Shown: positions 10,445 to 22,612 of the stretch, piece after piece
How positions within the stretch are numbered: position 1 is the stretch's first letter
Layout of the letters: every line of letters begins with the position of its first letter
Assembly: GCA_034766995.1 (NCBI GenBank)
Contig: CM068317.1
Coordinates: 18,876,654 to 18,940,653 of the forward strand
Direction: 5' to 3'
Source of the DNA: Acanthacorydalis orientalis
Taxonomy: Eukaryota > Arthropoda > Insecta > Megaloptera > Corydalidae
DNA: 64,000 nt
The notes under the pieces: generated by a model
What the model was told of the DNA's origin: nothing
What the model saw: only the letters and a program-made list of their open reading frames with translations
Database searches by the model: none
Made by a program: the position numbers and the translations under genes

Positions 10445-11455
10445 TTGACTAATACTTGACTGATATAGTAAATACTTGACTGAATTTTTGCATAAATATT
10501 TCTTATATCATTATCTAGTTTTTCATGTACAATCGTTTCGATATTTGTATTATTCGATTTGTTATTAACAAAATAAATTCTCATTCCAGAGCAGAAATTT
10601 TATTTTTTTCATATAGCTGCCATTTGCCATTGCTTTTTTTTATATTCTGCCATTTATGGAAAAAATATTGTTTAAACAAAAGGCTACATGATTAATTAGT
10701 TTAGTTTAACTACTTTAATTTGCAATTAAAAAAAATGATTATGATAACATCTCCCGAAAATACACCTGGTATCGCGGAACGTTTCATTGATTACGTCACC
10801 TCAATAATGGGTTTCTACTGACAAGTGGGGCAAAATATTGACTTAAAAAAATATTAAAATAATCTAAAGTGTATATTTTTTAAAATGAATATTTTAGTTC
10901 TTCAATGAAGTATTATTTTCCGTGTGAAAAAAGTCATAAATGTAGGCTATTTTCGAAGTCCCAAAAGGTATATATGCCCTTAAAGACAAAGGCCTAGCTA
11001 TGATTCAGCGAATTTCATCACTCTCATCAAAATAACCTCAAATCCAACTACTATACAACAATACAACCAGTCAACCAACCATACAACCACATATTACAAA
11101 ATATACTTTACAAAACTTACAAGAAAACATGAAAGAACTTTAACAAATGGAATTAACATTTCAGCCAAAAAATAGAAAAAAAGTCATAGAAAATAGAACA
11201 TGCATCATTGAATAAATAAATACATACTTTTTTTATTCATAAAGTTACCTTAGAAAATGATTTTTTTTAATTTTCCCAATACACATATTTAATAAAAAAA
11301 TATCATTAAGGTTTTATTTGATGTCAAACTAGTTAAATTTAATATGTTTTATGTGATTTAAATCTTAGACAATTTATAGTATTGCAAATATATAAATTAT
11401 TATATATACTGCAATATTATTAAAATATTGCAATAAATTAAAATACTTGTATACA

Positions 11456-11458
<3 letters not shown>
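10445..11458. other. AT-rich DNA, no gene seen
   Basis: No coding frame or repeat end recognised. A run of CAAC-rich sequence near 11040-11090 is the only compositional feature. Confidence 0.4.

Positions 11459-11506
<48 letters not shown>
11459..11506. repeat. (TA)n microsatellite
   Basis: About 24 pure TA units. No transposon end was recognised beside it. Confidence 0.95.
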
Positions 11507-11511
<5 letters not shown>

Positions 11512-11784
11512 CCGATTGACCGTATCCTATAAATCTGATGTATATATTTCACTATAAAACAACCAGCGGATAATTCTGTCTTTATTTTCATCAATATATT
11601 TCCAGATTCTGTTAAAACAACAACTGTGATGCGGATTTTTTCTGGCGCTTTTCCATATTTCATGTTCTTTTACATTCTATTACATGCTTCTCACCTCAAG
11701 TGGGTGTATTTCTGGTATTTCATCACAACGATTTTTTTTTATTTGCATGATATTTTTATCACATGAATTTTTCAATACTCGCAT

Positions 11785-11899
11785 TATATATATATATATA
11801 TATATACATACAATATATATATATATATACAATATATATATATATATACATACAATATATATATATATATATATATACAATATATATATATATATATTA
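11785..11899. repeat. Compound (TA)n array with ACATACAA breaks
   Basis: Four or five TA blocks are separated by ACATACAA or ACAA, a regular higher-order pattern like that at 2106-2217. Confidence 0.9.
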
Positions 11900-13614
11900 T
11901 AAATGAAAATTTAAAAAATAATATTAATCTATAAAATCATATATCGAAATCTTTAAATATTTAATTTTAATAAAATGAATACGTTTCGAATTTGTAAACA
12001 TTATATTGTATCAGTCATTTATAAACATAATAATTATTTGTGATAATATTTTATATTGTATCAAGGTTTTCAAACAACTGTACTGAGAATGATATAGAAA
12101 GGATTTTATATTGAAATTAAACGATATTAAAATTTAAGTCGAGACGCCAAGGAAATTCAGATTTAATATTCATGAGTTGACATATTATAATTTATAAATA
12201 CATTTATTTTTTAATAAATTGTGTGGACTAGTTTCAAATGTGTTTTCATTTGTAATGTGGCTCGCTCTTAATTTTCTTTGATACGTTGTTCTACTTTTGT
12301 TTTTAATACTCTTCATAAAAAAACGCATACATTACACTATGGTCTTTAAATTTATTATATGAATATATTTTTGTTTCTTAGTGTCTACACCTTTATATTG
12401 TCTTAAATCAAACTAAATTTTTTATTTGTTTATCAGTTGGTTGTGTATTAACACATCATATATAGATGTGTATATATATATATATATATAAACTCATGAA
12501 TATATACATGTATTTTAAGTTGTTATCGATTCAAATGTCAAATTATAATATATTTATTTAACAACATGTTGTGTTAGAGGATTTAAAATATTATTATAGT
12601 TGCTATTTTAAATAATGTTTAAATTCGTTTCAACTAAAAGTAATCTCTCCTGTTGCCGTTACTTCATGTTTGAATATAATTTTAGAAATTTACAATAATT
12701 CCTAATTTTTAAATGTTGTTTTTATTAGCATTTAAGAAATTATTAATTAAATACATTTCAAAAGTGTATGTTTTTTATAAACACATTTTTTTTAATAAAA
12801 GGTATTCAAGTGGTGAAAGTCAAAATAAAATAGAAAAATTACTATAATTGTAAATACACTTGCTTAGGACAATAAAGGAACAACGGCTTCACCATTAAAT
12901 TTTCAAAGATTAACATACTGATTTTAATACACAACGATACAATTTATTCCATGTATAAAATTCTGTATGAAAGATAAAATTCTGCTGCTTTTCATATTTT
13001 TTTAATTTAATTTTAAACGCTTTCTCATTATTTCCATAAAAATAAATAGAAGTTATTTTAAATTCCCAGAACTTAATAGTTTTAAATATGAGTATAAACA
13101 ATTTTAATAGATTTTTTTAGTTGTATTTACAATTCCTAAACCAAACATTGATTCAGTTCCTTCAAGGGAAATATTCATTTCTGAATTACGAAAGGTGATA
13201 AATTGTTTAATAATATTTAATCTAAAAAAATCCAAAATTTGTAAATAAATTTTGAAAAAAACAATAATTTTTATGAAATAGTTTATTATTAAAAAGTGCC
13301 AAATGTATACTTTTCCATAATACTACATTCTGTTTAGAAATAGAGAGTTTTAAACTTGAAACACAAATATTATTTCATCATAAAGAACCAATGCAACGTG
13401 TGCTATTTGTGATTGAAATTTACCAGCTGTTACAACGTTACACACTTACAGAATATTATTTGAAAACTGCATTATGCATTTTGTCTGATATTTTATACCG
13501 TATGAAAAGAGCCAGGGTAAAATGAAAATGTTTAAAATCAATTGCAATACAATATGAGATATTACATTTAATGATTTTTGTAAATTGAATTTCATATTTT
13601 ACCTCTGTTTATAT

Positions 13615-13616
<2 letters not shown>
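11900..13616. other. AT-rich DNA, no gene seen
   Basis: Contains a short TA array at 12471-12490. Otherwise no recognisable gene, terminal repeat or transposase fragment. Confidence 0.4.

Positions 13617-13665
<49 letters not shown>
13617..13665. repeat. (TA)n microsatellite
   Basis: About 24 TA units, directly left of the CGATTTACACGG-containing sequence. Confidence 0.95.
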
Positions 13666-13668
<3 letters not shown>

Positions 13669-13673
13669 GACGC

Positions 13674-14415
13674 TCGATTTACACGGTACTCGAATTGCAC
13701 GATTTTGGTTTAACACGGTTGAAGGAATACTGGAAAACTTCTATTAACTCGACTTTATTTCAGTTTAACACGGTCAGACTTGCAAAAAAATGTTTTAAAA
13801 CACTTTCGTGCGCATTGAAAAAAGCTTTCCATTTACACTGCCGTCTAAGATAATAAGCTCACACATCACTGTAATGAGTTTCTTGCTTTTGCATCCTAAC
13901 GATAACAGAAACTCTCAACTTCACATTTTTTCTTCTGGACTGATGTAACGGTACCAATCAACCGAGATAACAACAGTACAAATAGTGTTCAGTAAAAAAT
14001 AATAATTTAAAGAAATGTACTCTATAAATATTAATACGGATTTCTATTTGAAAGAATCAACTTTGAATAACATTATATAAAGTGTTATGTAATTATAAAT
14101 CACGTGCTTTCATTGCCTTCGTTCCATCCCTTTGGATCCCATGAATAGTTCTCGCCATGCCTTTGGGAAATGTGAAATGAGAGGTGAATATTTGAATAAA
14201 AGAGAAGAGAAAATTAACAAGTAAATATGATACAGAATGAACACTTGTTTTATTTGTTTTTAATTTTTTCTGAATTAATGTGTAAAATATATTCTCTAGT
14301 TTTATTAAAAATAAATAATAATGTTTCATTGCGGATTTGTAAAACCTATCCCTTATTTTTAATATGTGATGTGGACTCGAATTGCACGATTTCGAATTAC
14401 ACGGTACTTTGGGGA
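13674..14415. repeat. Paired CTCGAATTGCACGATTT repeat region, possible DNA-transposon ends
   Basis: ACTCGAATTGCACGATTT occurs near 13690 and again, in the same orientation, near 14375. Each copy lies beside ACACGG-containing sequence (TTTACACGGTACTCG, GAATTACACGGTACTTT). Such nested ACACGG motifs resemble the subterminal repeats of some DNA transposons. The orientation is direct, not inverted, so the region may hold two left ends or one rearranged element. No transposase was seen. Confidence 0.35.
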
Positions 14416-16640
14416 ATCAATATACCATATAAATCTAGGATTGAATAAATCATAGAGAATCTTTCAAAGAAAAATCTCCACGGTAGAAATTCGCAAATCA
14501 TTTTTAAATCGTCCAAATATTAACAGTGGCCCTTACTTTCTTTCATTTTCAAAATTCAGTTACAAGAGTACTGATTTACATAACATTACTCTTAACTCAC
14601 TTGATATAATAATTTTATAAATAAAATTTTATGTTTTGCTACAATGAATCATTGCTTGGGAATATATAAGAAAACAAGTAATTTATTTAGAAAAAATCTT
14701 TCAATATTTTGATTTAATATTACATTTTACCTGGTTTTTACCAAAATATGTTACCTGTTTTTATTATGAGCATGAAACATTTTGAATGACAAAATAATTC
14801 AGCGACTTCAAGCTATACAAGTAAGCTAACAAATTGGTTAAAAAAGATAAGAATAAACATTGAAATGATAAAATAAAAAGAAAGAAAAGCTAAAAACCTA
14901 ATATCTATTTATTCTAATACCGGAAGTAAAGAATTTAAAATGAAAATAAGCGATTTACATTGTAAGAAGAAAAACACAATTGACTTTATTGACATAGAGC
15001 TGAGAAAAATCAAAATATTCAAAAAGGGATCAATGAACAATTGTAATAATGATAATAGATCATTTACGAAAATGTGGTCCCTGTAGACGACACAAAACTT
15101 TTTAGTAACATTTAGACTCACTCCTTAATAATTAAAAATATTGAAATTAAACACAATAAATAAAACAACCAACAGTTATTAATTATATTTTCTATAATAA
15201 TTATAAGCAAAAATACAGACATTAAATATTAGATATGATTTCATTTTTAATACCCTTAAAATTTTCTACAAAGAATTAAAAATCGTACAATTATATAATT
15301 TCAAAAAAAAAAACAGTTTGTAAATAGTTTTTATTCCCATTGTATTTTTCAAATAATGTGATTAGAAATAATTTTTCAGTAATAAAAATTTCTTCACTTT
15401 CTAAAATTAAAATAAAAATTCTACCTGTGCTTGAAACTATGTTTATTCCAAGAATAAGACATTAATTATTATAGAAAATTTATTTCAGTCTACTTCTAAA
15501 GACACGCACCAATAAAGATTATGAATCTAAAGTAGAACACTCTATTTTATTTCGTAGTTTACATTCAACAAAAAATTTGAATGGTAAACTAAAAAGATGT
15601 AAGTAATTTTTAACAAATTATAATTGATTTTTTTATGACTGGTCAATTTCTTTTTTCAAACCGATTTTAATATTTATAATGCTATACAAAACTTTCATTA
15701 CTGCTTTATAAAATATATCTAGTTGGAAAATGAGTTATATGAATAAATTTAAATATTAAACTTGAACAACGATATTCAAAAACATTTTATAGCAATAGCA
15801 ATATTTTTGTTGATTATTAAAATATACAAAATTTTATTATATATATATATACAAATTAACATTTTTAAATTTTACTACAATCTATTTATAATATAAATTA
15901 TAATAACACATTTTAACACATTTAGTAACACATTTAATATTCAACGCATGTTCTTTTTCATTTTAATTTAATATAATTTTATTATTTTTTCAATTTTATG
16001 TCTTTTTTAATTAAACTAATAAACTGTTTATTACCATTCGAAAATATTAAAAGTGTACTTCTAAATAAAACTTTAAAAATATGATAAGTATGATTACACT
16101 CTCGATTCTTTAAGGATATTTCAAATTTTGAAATATATAAAAATTCCTTTACCTAAAAAATATTTTATGTAAATGAATTAAACAAAGAGCAAAAAGAATT
16201 ATAACTATGTTAAAAACAGGAAAGTGATTGTGAAAGTCGAGAAAAATATAAACAGGAAAAGAGTAAACAACCTGTATAAATTAATGAAATACACATGACA
16301 CGATTGGTTTAAGTGAACCTTTTTTATAACAAAACAGTTTACAAAAATTTCTTTAACATGGTCTTCTTTGGTTCTATCAAGGACTCACATGTTCGAATCG
16401 GATAAATAGTATTTGTGTTACTCTCGTATATATAGGACGTGTTTTATTGCTTTTGTTGAAAAATATGTGATAGAATTTTAAGGAAACATTTTAATTAAAG
16501 CCAATAAAAATCTTATGATACTCTATCGATCGGATTCCGATTAGAAAAAGATCAATTTTTTTGGTGTTCTACCACGAAAAAAAACTAGATTTGTTTTTTT
16601 TTCGTCTGAACTACTGTATCATAAGTCAAAATCCTGACTT
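14416..16640. other. AT-rich DNA, no gene seen
   Basis: Over 2 kb without a recognisable frame, terminal repeat or long microsatellite. The short open frame at 14909-15121 resembles nothing I know and is probably chance. Confidence 0.4.
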
Positions 16641-16647
16641 TCTAAAG

Positions 16648-16683
16648 TTACATGTTAACTACTTCTAAGTAGTTAACATGTAA
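16648..16683. repeat. Perfect hairpin, 17-bp arms, 2-nt loop
   Basis: TTACATGTTAACTACTT (16648-16664) and its exact complement (16667-16683) are separated by CT. It sits immediately outside the left end of the mariner relic at 16688. Confidence 0.9.
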
Positions 16684-16687
16684 ACTA

Positions 16688-17580
16688 CACGAGGTGCGTT
16701 TTTAAAATAAGATCCGTTTAGCAATTAGAAAAAATCAATGAAAAAAATTACTGGAAAAAAAACATCTACATATAAATAATGTTTACATTATTTTTCCACA
16801 TAGTCACAGTGTTGACTTCCGCGTATTTTTGGTATCATGGCACAAGCTTCCTTATTACCGCGTTAAAGAGATGTACCGCCTGTGATTTGAACCAATTAGT
16901 AATACCTGTCTTCAGTTTTTCATCATTTTCAAAGCGAGGGACATCCAGGTCTTATCTCTAAAAAAGTCATCTCCTTCATTCTCCTGGCGTTGCAAAAGTT
17001 AGTTAGCTGAATCCACGCGTTTCTGATTGTATGCATCGGTTAACATTTTTGATACCCATCTAGCACACAGTTTTTTGTAACCTAACTTTTCTATCACCAT
17101 GTCATAAATCACTGATCGTGAAACTTCTGGAAATTCAGTAGACAATTGTAAAGTTGTGAAACGACGATTTTCGTATTCACTTTTTCCACTAAATCGTCTG
17201 TTATCACACTAGACCGTACACTATGCCCTTCGTCATGTATATTCATTCGCCCTTTTTAAATAAGATACCATTACCTAATCTTACTGTCTATAAACTATAC
17301 ACCTCACAAAGCTGCCTGTGAATTTCAGTATCACTATTGTTTTTTGATAGCAAAACCCTGATCATATCATGAATCTCGCAGGTAGGCAGGATTATTTATT
17401 GTTGCACTCATTATAAATCAGTCACACGTGGTATCAAAAAGCAAGAATGCAAAGACGACAAAATCACGTAAAGTTACTGCACATGTGCAATATTATCATT
17501 CATTTAGTGATGGATTAACCACATAGAAGCACTGGATAGTGAAACTATATGAAGCCATTCACGCAGGTGCATTTTTGAAA
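16688..17580 (-). mobile_element. Internally deleted mariner (CACGAGGTGCG family)
   Basis: The left end reads CACGAGGTGCGTTTTTAAAA. At the right, CACGCAGGTGCATTTTTGAA (about 17558) resembles the left end in direct, not inverted, orientation, so the true right end is uncertain. The element is under 0.9 kb because the middle of the transposase is deleted. Confidence 0.6.
16770..17400 (-). pseudogene. Mariner transposase, N-terminus fused to C-terminus
   Basis: From the right, the minus strand gives LPTCEIHDMIRVLLSKNN and SDTEIHRQLCEVY, the N-terminal helix-turn-helix. It continues with RSSVITDDLVEKV and a KLGYKKLCARWV-like stretch readable only with frameshifts. Near 16970 the sequence jumps to the C-terminal tail FENDEKLKTGITNWFKSQA, followed by VIRKLVP. 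All three catalytic aspartates lie in the deleted centre. Stops and frameshifts abound. The order and spacing are those of a mariner lineage common in insects. Confidence 0.65.
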
Positions 17581-18351
17581 TAGCAACAGAAAAATTTAAA
17601 TCTTAAAAAAATAAAATCGCTTACATAATACATTAGGACTTAAAACTTGTCTTTCTCACACTAATAAATATGTGTATGCGTCAACAACAAATGATAAAGG
17701 ATCAAGGTTAACATAAAAAAAATAGAATAAAGTCACATAAATTTTATTACCTTATATAGAAATAAGAAATTTAAAAGTTTAATATGAATTTAAAAAACAA
17801 TAACAGACTCAGAATAAAACAGTTAATAACATACTAACATAAATTTAATAATACTTTATAAAGAATAATAAAATAAAAAGAGATATCTTCAACTTATAAT
17901 GTAGTCAAAGCACCAGTTGATATATCTAATCGGATAAATGCATACAATAATTCGCTACGTAAGTAGATGAAGAGGTATAAAAAGCTAGCTTTTGAGCTTT
18001 TATTGAACACTTCTGTTCTCAATACACATATTTCATTTAAAAACCTGACCAAAAAATGTATCCATATGCCTTTATCTTACGGACTATCAGGATGAAGAAA
18101 TTACAAGCAGCACTATTATAAATAAACCTCAAAAATCCTGTCACCGACTGCAAGAAAAAGATGGAAAGGTATCTGAAGTTAGAAAATACTGTAATAATAA
18201 TTTATACTATTGGATTATTGTTCATTAAATCTTATATAGTCAGACACTGGCGATCGACTCGGCCTGAACGGAAAATCTACTGTCGGCTACCGGTGACCGA
18301 CGTAACACTTAACGTTTTAAGCAACTAACAAATTAAAGCCCTAAAGACATA
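17581..18351. other. AT-rich DNA, no gene seen
   Basis: A short GC-richer island at about 18243-18305 (CGATCGACTCGGCC, TCGGCTACCGGTGACCGACG) stands out, but no frame or repeat was recognised in it. Confidence 0.4.
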
Positions 18352-18606
18352 TTAATACATTACCGTCCGGAGACGTAAAAATATGTTTTTTCTTGACTAC
18401 TCGTGAAAGGCTAGAGACATATAATAGGCTTTTATACACTGTGAATTAAGAAAAATAAAATAATGCTCGAAATTAATTGATTTTCCGGCTTGGGTAACGA
18501 AAAAATTTTTCAGGCTATTATCAAAAAGAGATTTCAAGTGTCACTTTTAGCATCATGGCTCAAGCTTTAAGTTTAAAATTATTCATTCGTTTAATTTTAA
18601 TGTTAA

Positions 18607-19607
18607 CACATTACTACCTGGAGACATAAAAATAAGTTTTTTTGTTGAGTGCTAGTGAAATTTCGGAGACATATAAATAGGGTTTTATACACTGTGCATT
18701 AAATGCTGGCGACATATAAATATGTGTTACATATGTTAAAGATGATATTTCTTATCGACTGGACTAATACTGCGTGCTTTAATCATATTCAAAGCAATAA
18801 ATAACAGCAAATTTCAACATTCATCCCCACAACTTTCAAAGATTTGTTTTAATGACTAAAATAGGAAAAGGTACTAAAATGGGTAAATCCATATATTTAT
18901 TATTACTTTGGCTTATTACTAGCAAAATCCAGGTACAGTTGGAATCGTTTTTTTAATTACCTTTTTTACTTTTTTTTAATAGTTAAAAAGGATTTCAAAA
19001 ATTTAAAAACTACTTACATCTACAAAAAATTCAATCATTCTTTTTTATGAGGCGTGGTCTTAAAATTATTGCCTGCAGTGTATGTTAGACTAAAAATGGT
19101 CTCTACTCTTTTTTTGTATAATTGAATTCGTAATTTTTATGTACACAGTGTCAGTTGTGTGACAGACGAGTATTTTAACAGTTCATTTGTCAAAATAGGT
19201 GAAATCATTTTGAAGTTATAGCGGCAATTTTCTCGTCCCTGACGAAATGGTGTTTTACAGCCGCTATCGTGATTTTTTTGAAAAACTATACACCCGTTTT
19301 TAATCAAGAGATTAAGAAAAATTGTTTGTTACCTTGGTTATCAAAATCGATCCAACCGTTGGGGCTCTGAGTGGGAACAAATGAACATTGTTACATACAT
19401 ACATACATACAAGTGAAATATTAACATACATACATACGAAAAACATCACACTTCTTCTTTATGCTTCGCCGTAGTCAGATAAAAAGTTCCACTTGAAATT
19501 TCAGAAAAAAGTATTTGATATTTAAAGCGATGCAACATACTCGAAAACCTTAAAACATGCCGGCTACACGCATCAAATTTCGGGCATACAGTAAGGACCG
19601 TAATGTG
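18607..19607. mobile_element. TTAA-flanked element, inner copy inserted in its own relative
   Basis: TTAA (18603-18606) precedes CACATTACTACCTGGAGACA, and the right end GGACCGTAATGTG is followed by TTAA (19608-19611). The TTAA target-site duplication is intact, and the 1001-bp copy has CACATTAC inverted ends. Internal sequence (GAGACATATAA, TTTTATACACTGTG, AGCGATG-AACATA-TCGAAAACCTT, ACACGCATCAA) recurs in the outer copy, showing that both belong to one family. It also contains the LINE-like tail at 19250-19437. Confidence 0.75.
19250..19437 (+). repeat. Possible LINE or SINE 3' tail with (CATA)n
   Basis: AAAATCGATCCAACCGTTGG at about 19345 is followed by two ACATACATACATAC runs (19393-19411, 19423-19437). 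This pairing is typical of the 3' ends of insect RTE-like retroelements and related SINEs. It lies wholly inside the inner TTAA element. Confidence 0.45.
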
Positions 19608-19894
19608 TTAATAAAGCAATAAAAGAAGTTTGTTTCATTTTTAAAAATATATCTGAATTATGAAAAATTTCTTGAATTTTAGAATGTTTTGAAAGAAGCC
19701 AGTAATGAATTAAAATAGGAACAGACGACTTTTCTATTTTAAAATAAATAACGATATAAGGGATACTTTTTCTGATAATTTATGAAAATTTAGTCATAAT
19801 TTTGTAAAGCGATGTAACATAATCGAAAACCTTAAAATATTCTGGTTGCACGCATCAATTTTCGTTTTCGTTCGCATCAGTTATTGGTAATGTG

Positions 19895-21285
19895 TTAGGA
19901 AAGAAAATATTTTTTAAAAAATATTATTTTTGTGTTACGCAGTTTTTATTGAATCCTGTAAAATTTAAATTCTGTAACTTATGTAGTTTTTAAAATGGCC
20001 AATTCAAATGTAGCCAAACTAATAAATCATATTTTTTGCTTTGGTTCAAAAAACATCCACTAGAAAATCATTAAGTTAAACATTTCAGTTTTTTCTGGAT
20101 AGAGAAAATGAGTATCAATAAAAATATTAAATACAAAAATGTAACAGTTATCAATTTCAATGTCTGAAGAAAATACAGAAAATTAAATAAAGAATGAATA
20201 AATAATGTAAATAATTAAAATGGAAAATATAAAATCTGTTAAAAATATATTTCCATATTTATAGCTGAAAAAAAAAACTAAATAAAAAAATCTAAAGATT
20301 TCAATTTATTATTCATTATTCAATATGCCTTAGCCTAGTTAACGATTAGAAACCGTTCTGTTTAAGTGTGAAACTTGTCGAAAACCTTATGTATAATAAT
20401 TAATCCACGATCAATGTTAACAGTAAATATAAAACGAGTTTTTTCAACTCGAAGCCATTTCACTTATTACGAAAAATAATCTATATTAAAAATAAACATA
20501 TCAAACAATCTCTGTAACGCTTCATTTTCTTTTTATCTTGTTTTTTAATCATCTGTAAATATGTTATATAATGTTATATCCATTCACCTCGAGATGAGAT
20601 TGATTTGAGACAATTATAATTAATACTAATTTATTTGAATCATCTAATACGTAGTCCATACGAATACATCTCTACATAAATATTTATAAAATCTACGTGA
20701 TAAAATTCTTTTTTACTATTATCATAATAAATTCAATTTACATAAATAAGCAGATGTCAGTGTCATTGAGGATTAAGAATGTTTAAACGTCGTAAACAAT
20801 ATTGTAGTAAAATGAAATCGTTAGGCAATATAAATCAATATTATACTTTTTTATTGCATTGAAAAAAACATTAAAAAGACATCAAACGGTCGAGTTTTTT
20901 ATTTATTTTAACAGCGTGAACACAATCATACTTGTTGACACGATAAATATTTAAATTCGGAAATTTTAAATGTGCGTTCAATAACTACAATTGTCAAACA
21001 AACTGAATTTCGTGTTACATAAATATGCGAGATTCGTGAGTTTAATGAAAATTTCATACAGAAAAATACATTTTTTTTTGTGTATAGAAATAAAAATATT
21101 TAGGGCAGCCAAATATACTTTCATTTTGTGTCTGAAAATATCTCGGGAGATATTCGCAAAAATTCAAATATTTTACGAAAAATATTTATCTTTATGATCG
21201 AACTCGTTTATCAGATTCACGATTCAGGGATGATCAAAGTTGTTCTTATTTCAAATGCATAAACATTAAACAATGTTTTTTTCTA

Positions 21286-21288
<3 letters not shown>
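19895..21288. other. AT-rich DNA, no gene seen
   Basis: No recognisable frame or repeat end. The short open frame at 20991-21197 has no identifiable features. Confidence 0.4.

Positions 21289-21330
<42 letters not shown>
21289..21330. repeat. (TA)n microsatellite
   Basis: Lies just upstream of the LINE fragment. Confidence 0.95.
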
Positions 21331-21332
<2 letters not shown>

Positions 21333-21344
21333 AAAGTGTTATTC

Positions 21345-21984
21345 ATTGCGTTTGTCTGTCCGAAGAAAATTGAAATAAAAGGAACAGAAATAGAAGAAGT
21401 TAGGAAGTATATCCATCTAGGTCAGCTTATCACCAAAGATGGATCATCCATTGAAGTTGACAGGAGAATAAAAATGGGATGGAGCGTATTTTGATGAAAC
21501 GTCTCGATATTTAATTCAACGATCCCACTCTGTTTGAAGAAAAAACTATTTGATCAATGAATACTACAAGTCCCTTACCTACGGCTGTGACACATGAATT
21601 TTTAACGCCAAAACCAATCAGAGACTCCAAACAATACAGAGAAGTATGGAAAGATGCATGCTATGAACAACAAAAAGAGATAGGAAAAGAAAAGAATAGA
21701 TGCAAGAACAGACAGGAGTCACAGATGTAATAAGAAGAGTCAAGACACTGAAATGGAAATGTGCGGGGCATGTTGCAAGGAGAGAAGATAACCGATGTAC
21801 AACAGAAATTATTAACTGGGAACCAAGGCATATAAAAGACCAAGAAAGAGACTGATGAACAGGTGGAATAAGGAAATAGTAAATTTCATTGGAAACCAGT
21901 GGAAAAGAGAGGCATTTAGACGTACAAAATGGAAAATAAATGAAGAGACCTTTAACCGGAAGTGAACTGACAGAAGCTGATGAT
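21345..21984 (+). pseudogene. RTE-like LINE, C-terminal end of the reverse transcriptase ORF
   Basis: The plus strand reads IEIKGTEIEEVRKYIHLGQL then ITKDGSSIEVDRRIKMGW, the conserved segment after the reverse transcriptase core in RTE-type LINEs. Further blocks in shifted frames are YGCDT, IQRSMERCML, TTKRDRKR, EQTGVTDVIRRVKTLKWKCA, GHVARREDN and IINWEPRHIK, then RWNKEIVNFIGNQWKREAFR. A truncated 5' end is usual for LINE copies. The 3' end, TGATGATTATATT, runs straight into a TA array, consistent with RTE elements ending in short tandem repeats. Several stops and frameshifts are present. Confidence 0.75.

Positions 21985-22033
<49 letters not shown>
21985..22033. repeat. (TA)n microsatellite between a LINE tail and a mariner end
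   Basis: Sits exactly between the 3' end of the LINE fragment and the left end of the mariner derivative at 22034. Confidence 0.95.
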
Positions 22034-22037
<4 letters not shown>

Positions 22038-22575
22038 GTTGATAGAAAAATAATTGCGGTTTATGATTTTCAAATTCATTTTTCTCAGCTAATATTTAAA
22101 CGGTCCCGAACTGTTGGATGACTAACACCTAACTTTTGTAGAAGCTCTCGAATTGTTGTGCGTGGTGTGATTCAACCAACGCCTTCAGTTGGTAATTATG
22201 AACTGAAAAAAGAAGCCCACGACCTTCTTCATCTTCAAGGCTCTTATCCCCAGTATGAAATTTTTGGAACAACCATTACACCGTATATTCCTTGACAGTA
22301 CCCACACCAAAAGTATCGTTTAGTTTACGAGCAGTTTTTGCTGCTTTACCATCCGCTTCGAATTCGTACAAAAAAATTCTATTTAATTCTTTTCCATCTT
22401 TAATTCAACAGCCCAATTTGAAGTAAAATTAATAATAAAACCAAAGTTGATATTACCAAAATACAGACCAAAAAATGCACTTTAAAACGATATTGACTTG
22501 AACATGGTGAAATGACACTTTCATTGAAAACAAGTTTAGAATTCAGAAAACAAAAGCCGTATTTTTTTCCTACCA

Positions 22576-22580
<5 letters not shown>
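22034..22580 (-). mobile_element. ~550-bp mariner derivative, copy E1
   Basis: The ends TTAGGTTGATAGAAAAATAA (left) and ATTTTTTTCCTACCAAACTA (right) are inverted repeats of the AGGTTGGTAGAAAAATAATT family. On the minus strand it keeps only the transposase N-terminus (helix-turn-helix with a TIRELLQKLGVSHPTV-like stretch). The frame then ends R-L-N-I-S-stop just before the right-hand 3' terminal sequence. TA arrays flank both sides. The same internal junction is seen in the copy at 59151 and, more decayed, at 53425. Confidence 0.8.

Positions 22581-22609
<29 letters not shown>
22581..22609. repeat. (TA)n microsatellite
   Basis: Begins at the right end of mariner derivative E1. Confidence 0.95.

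Positions 22610-22612
<3 letters not shown>

Larger units (their letters stand above)
18356..19894. mobile_element. TTAA-flanked element, outer copy
   Basis: TTAA at 18352-18355 is followed by TACATTACCGTCCGGAGACG. The right end reads TTATTGGTAATGTG, followed by TTAG, a decayed TTAA. The terminal repeats (CACATTAC type) and TTAA target site suggest a non-autonomous member of the piggyBac superfamily. It is split by the inner copy at 18607-19607. No coding capacity was recognised. Confidence 0.6.

Noticed and set aside
16355..16405. GTTCGAATC, a tRNA B-box-like motif
   Set aside because: No A box, no cloverleaf arms and no acceptor stem pairing around it.
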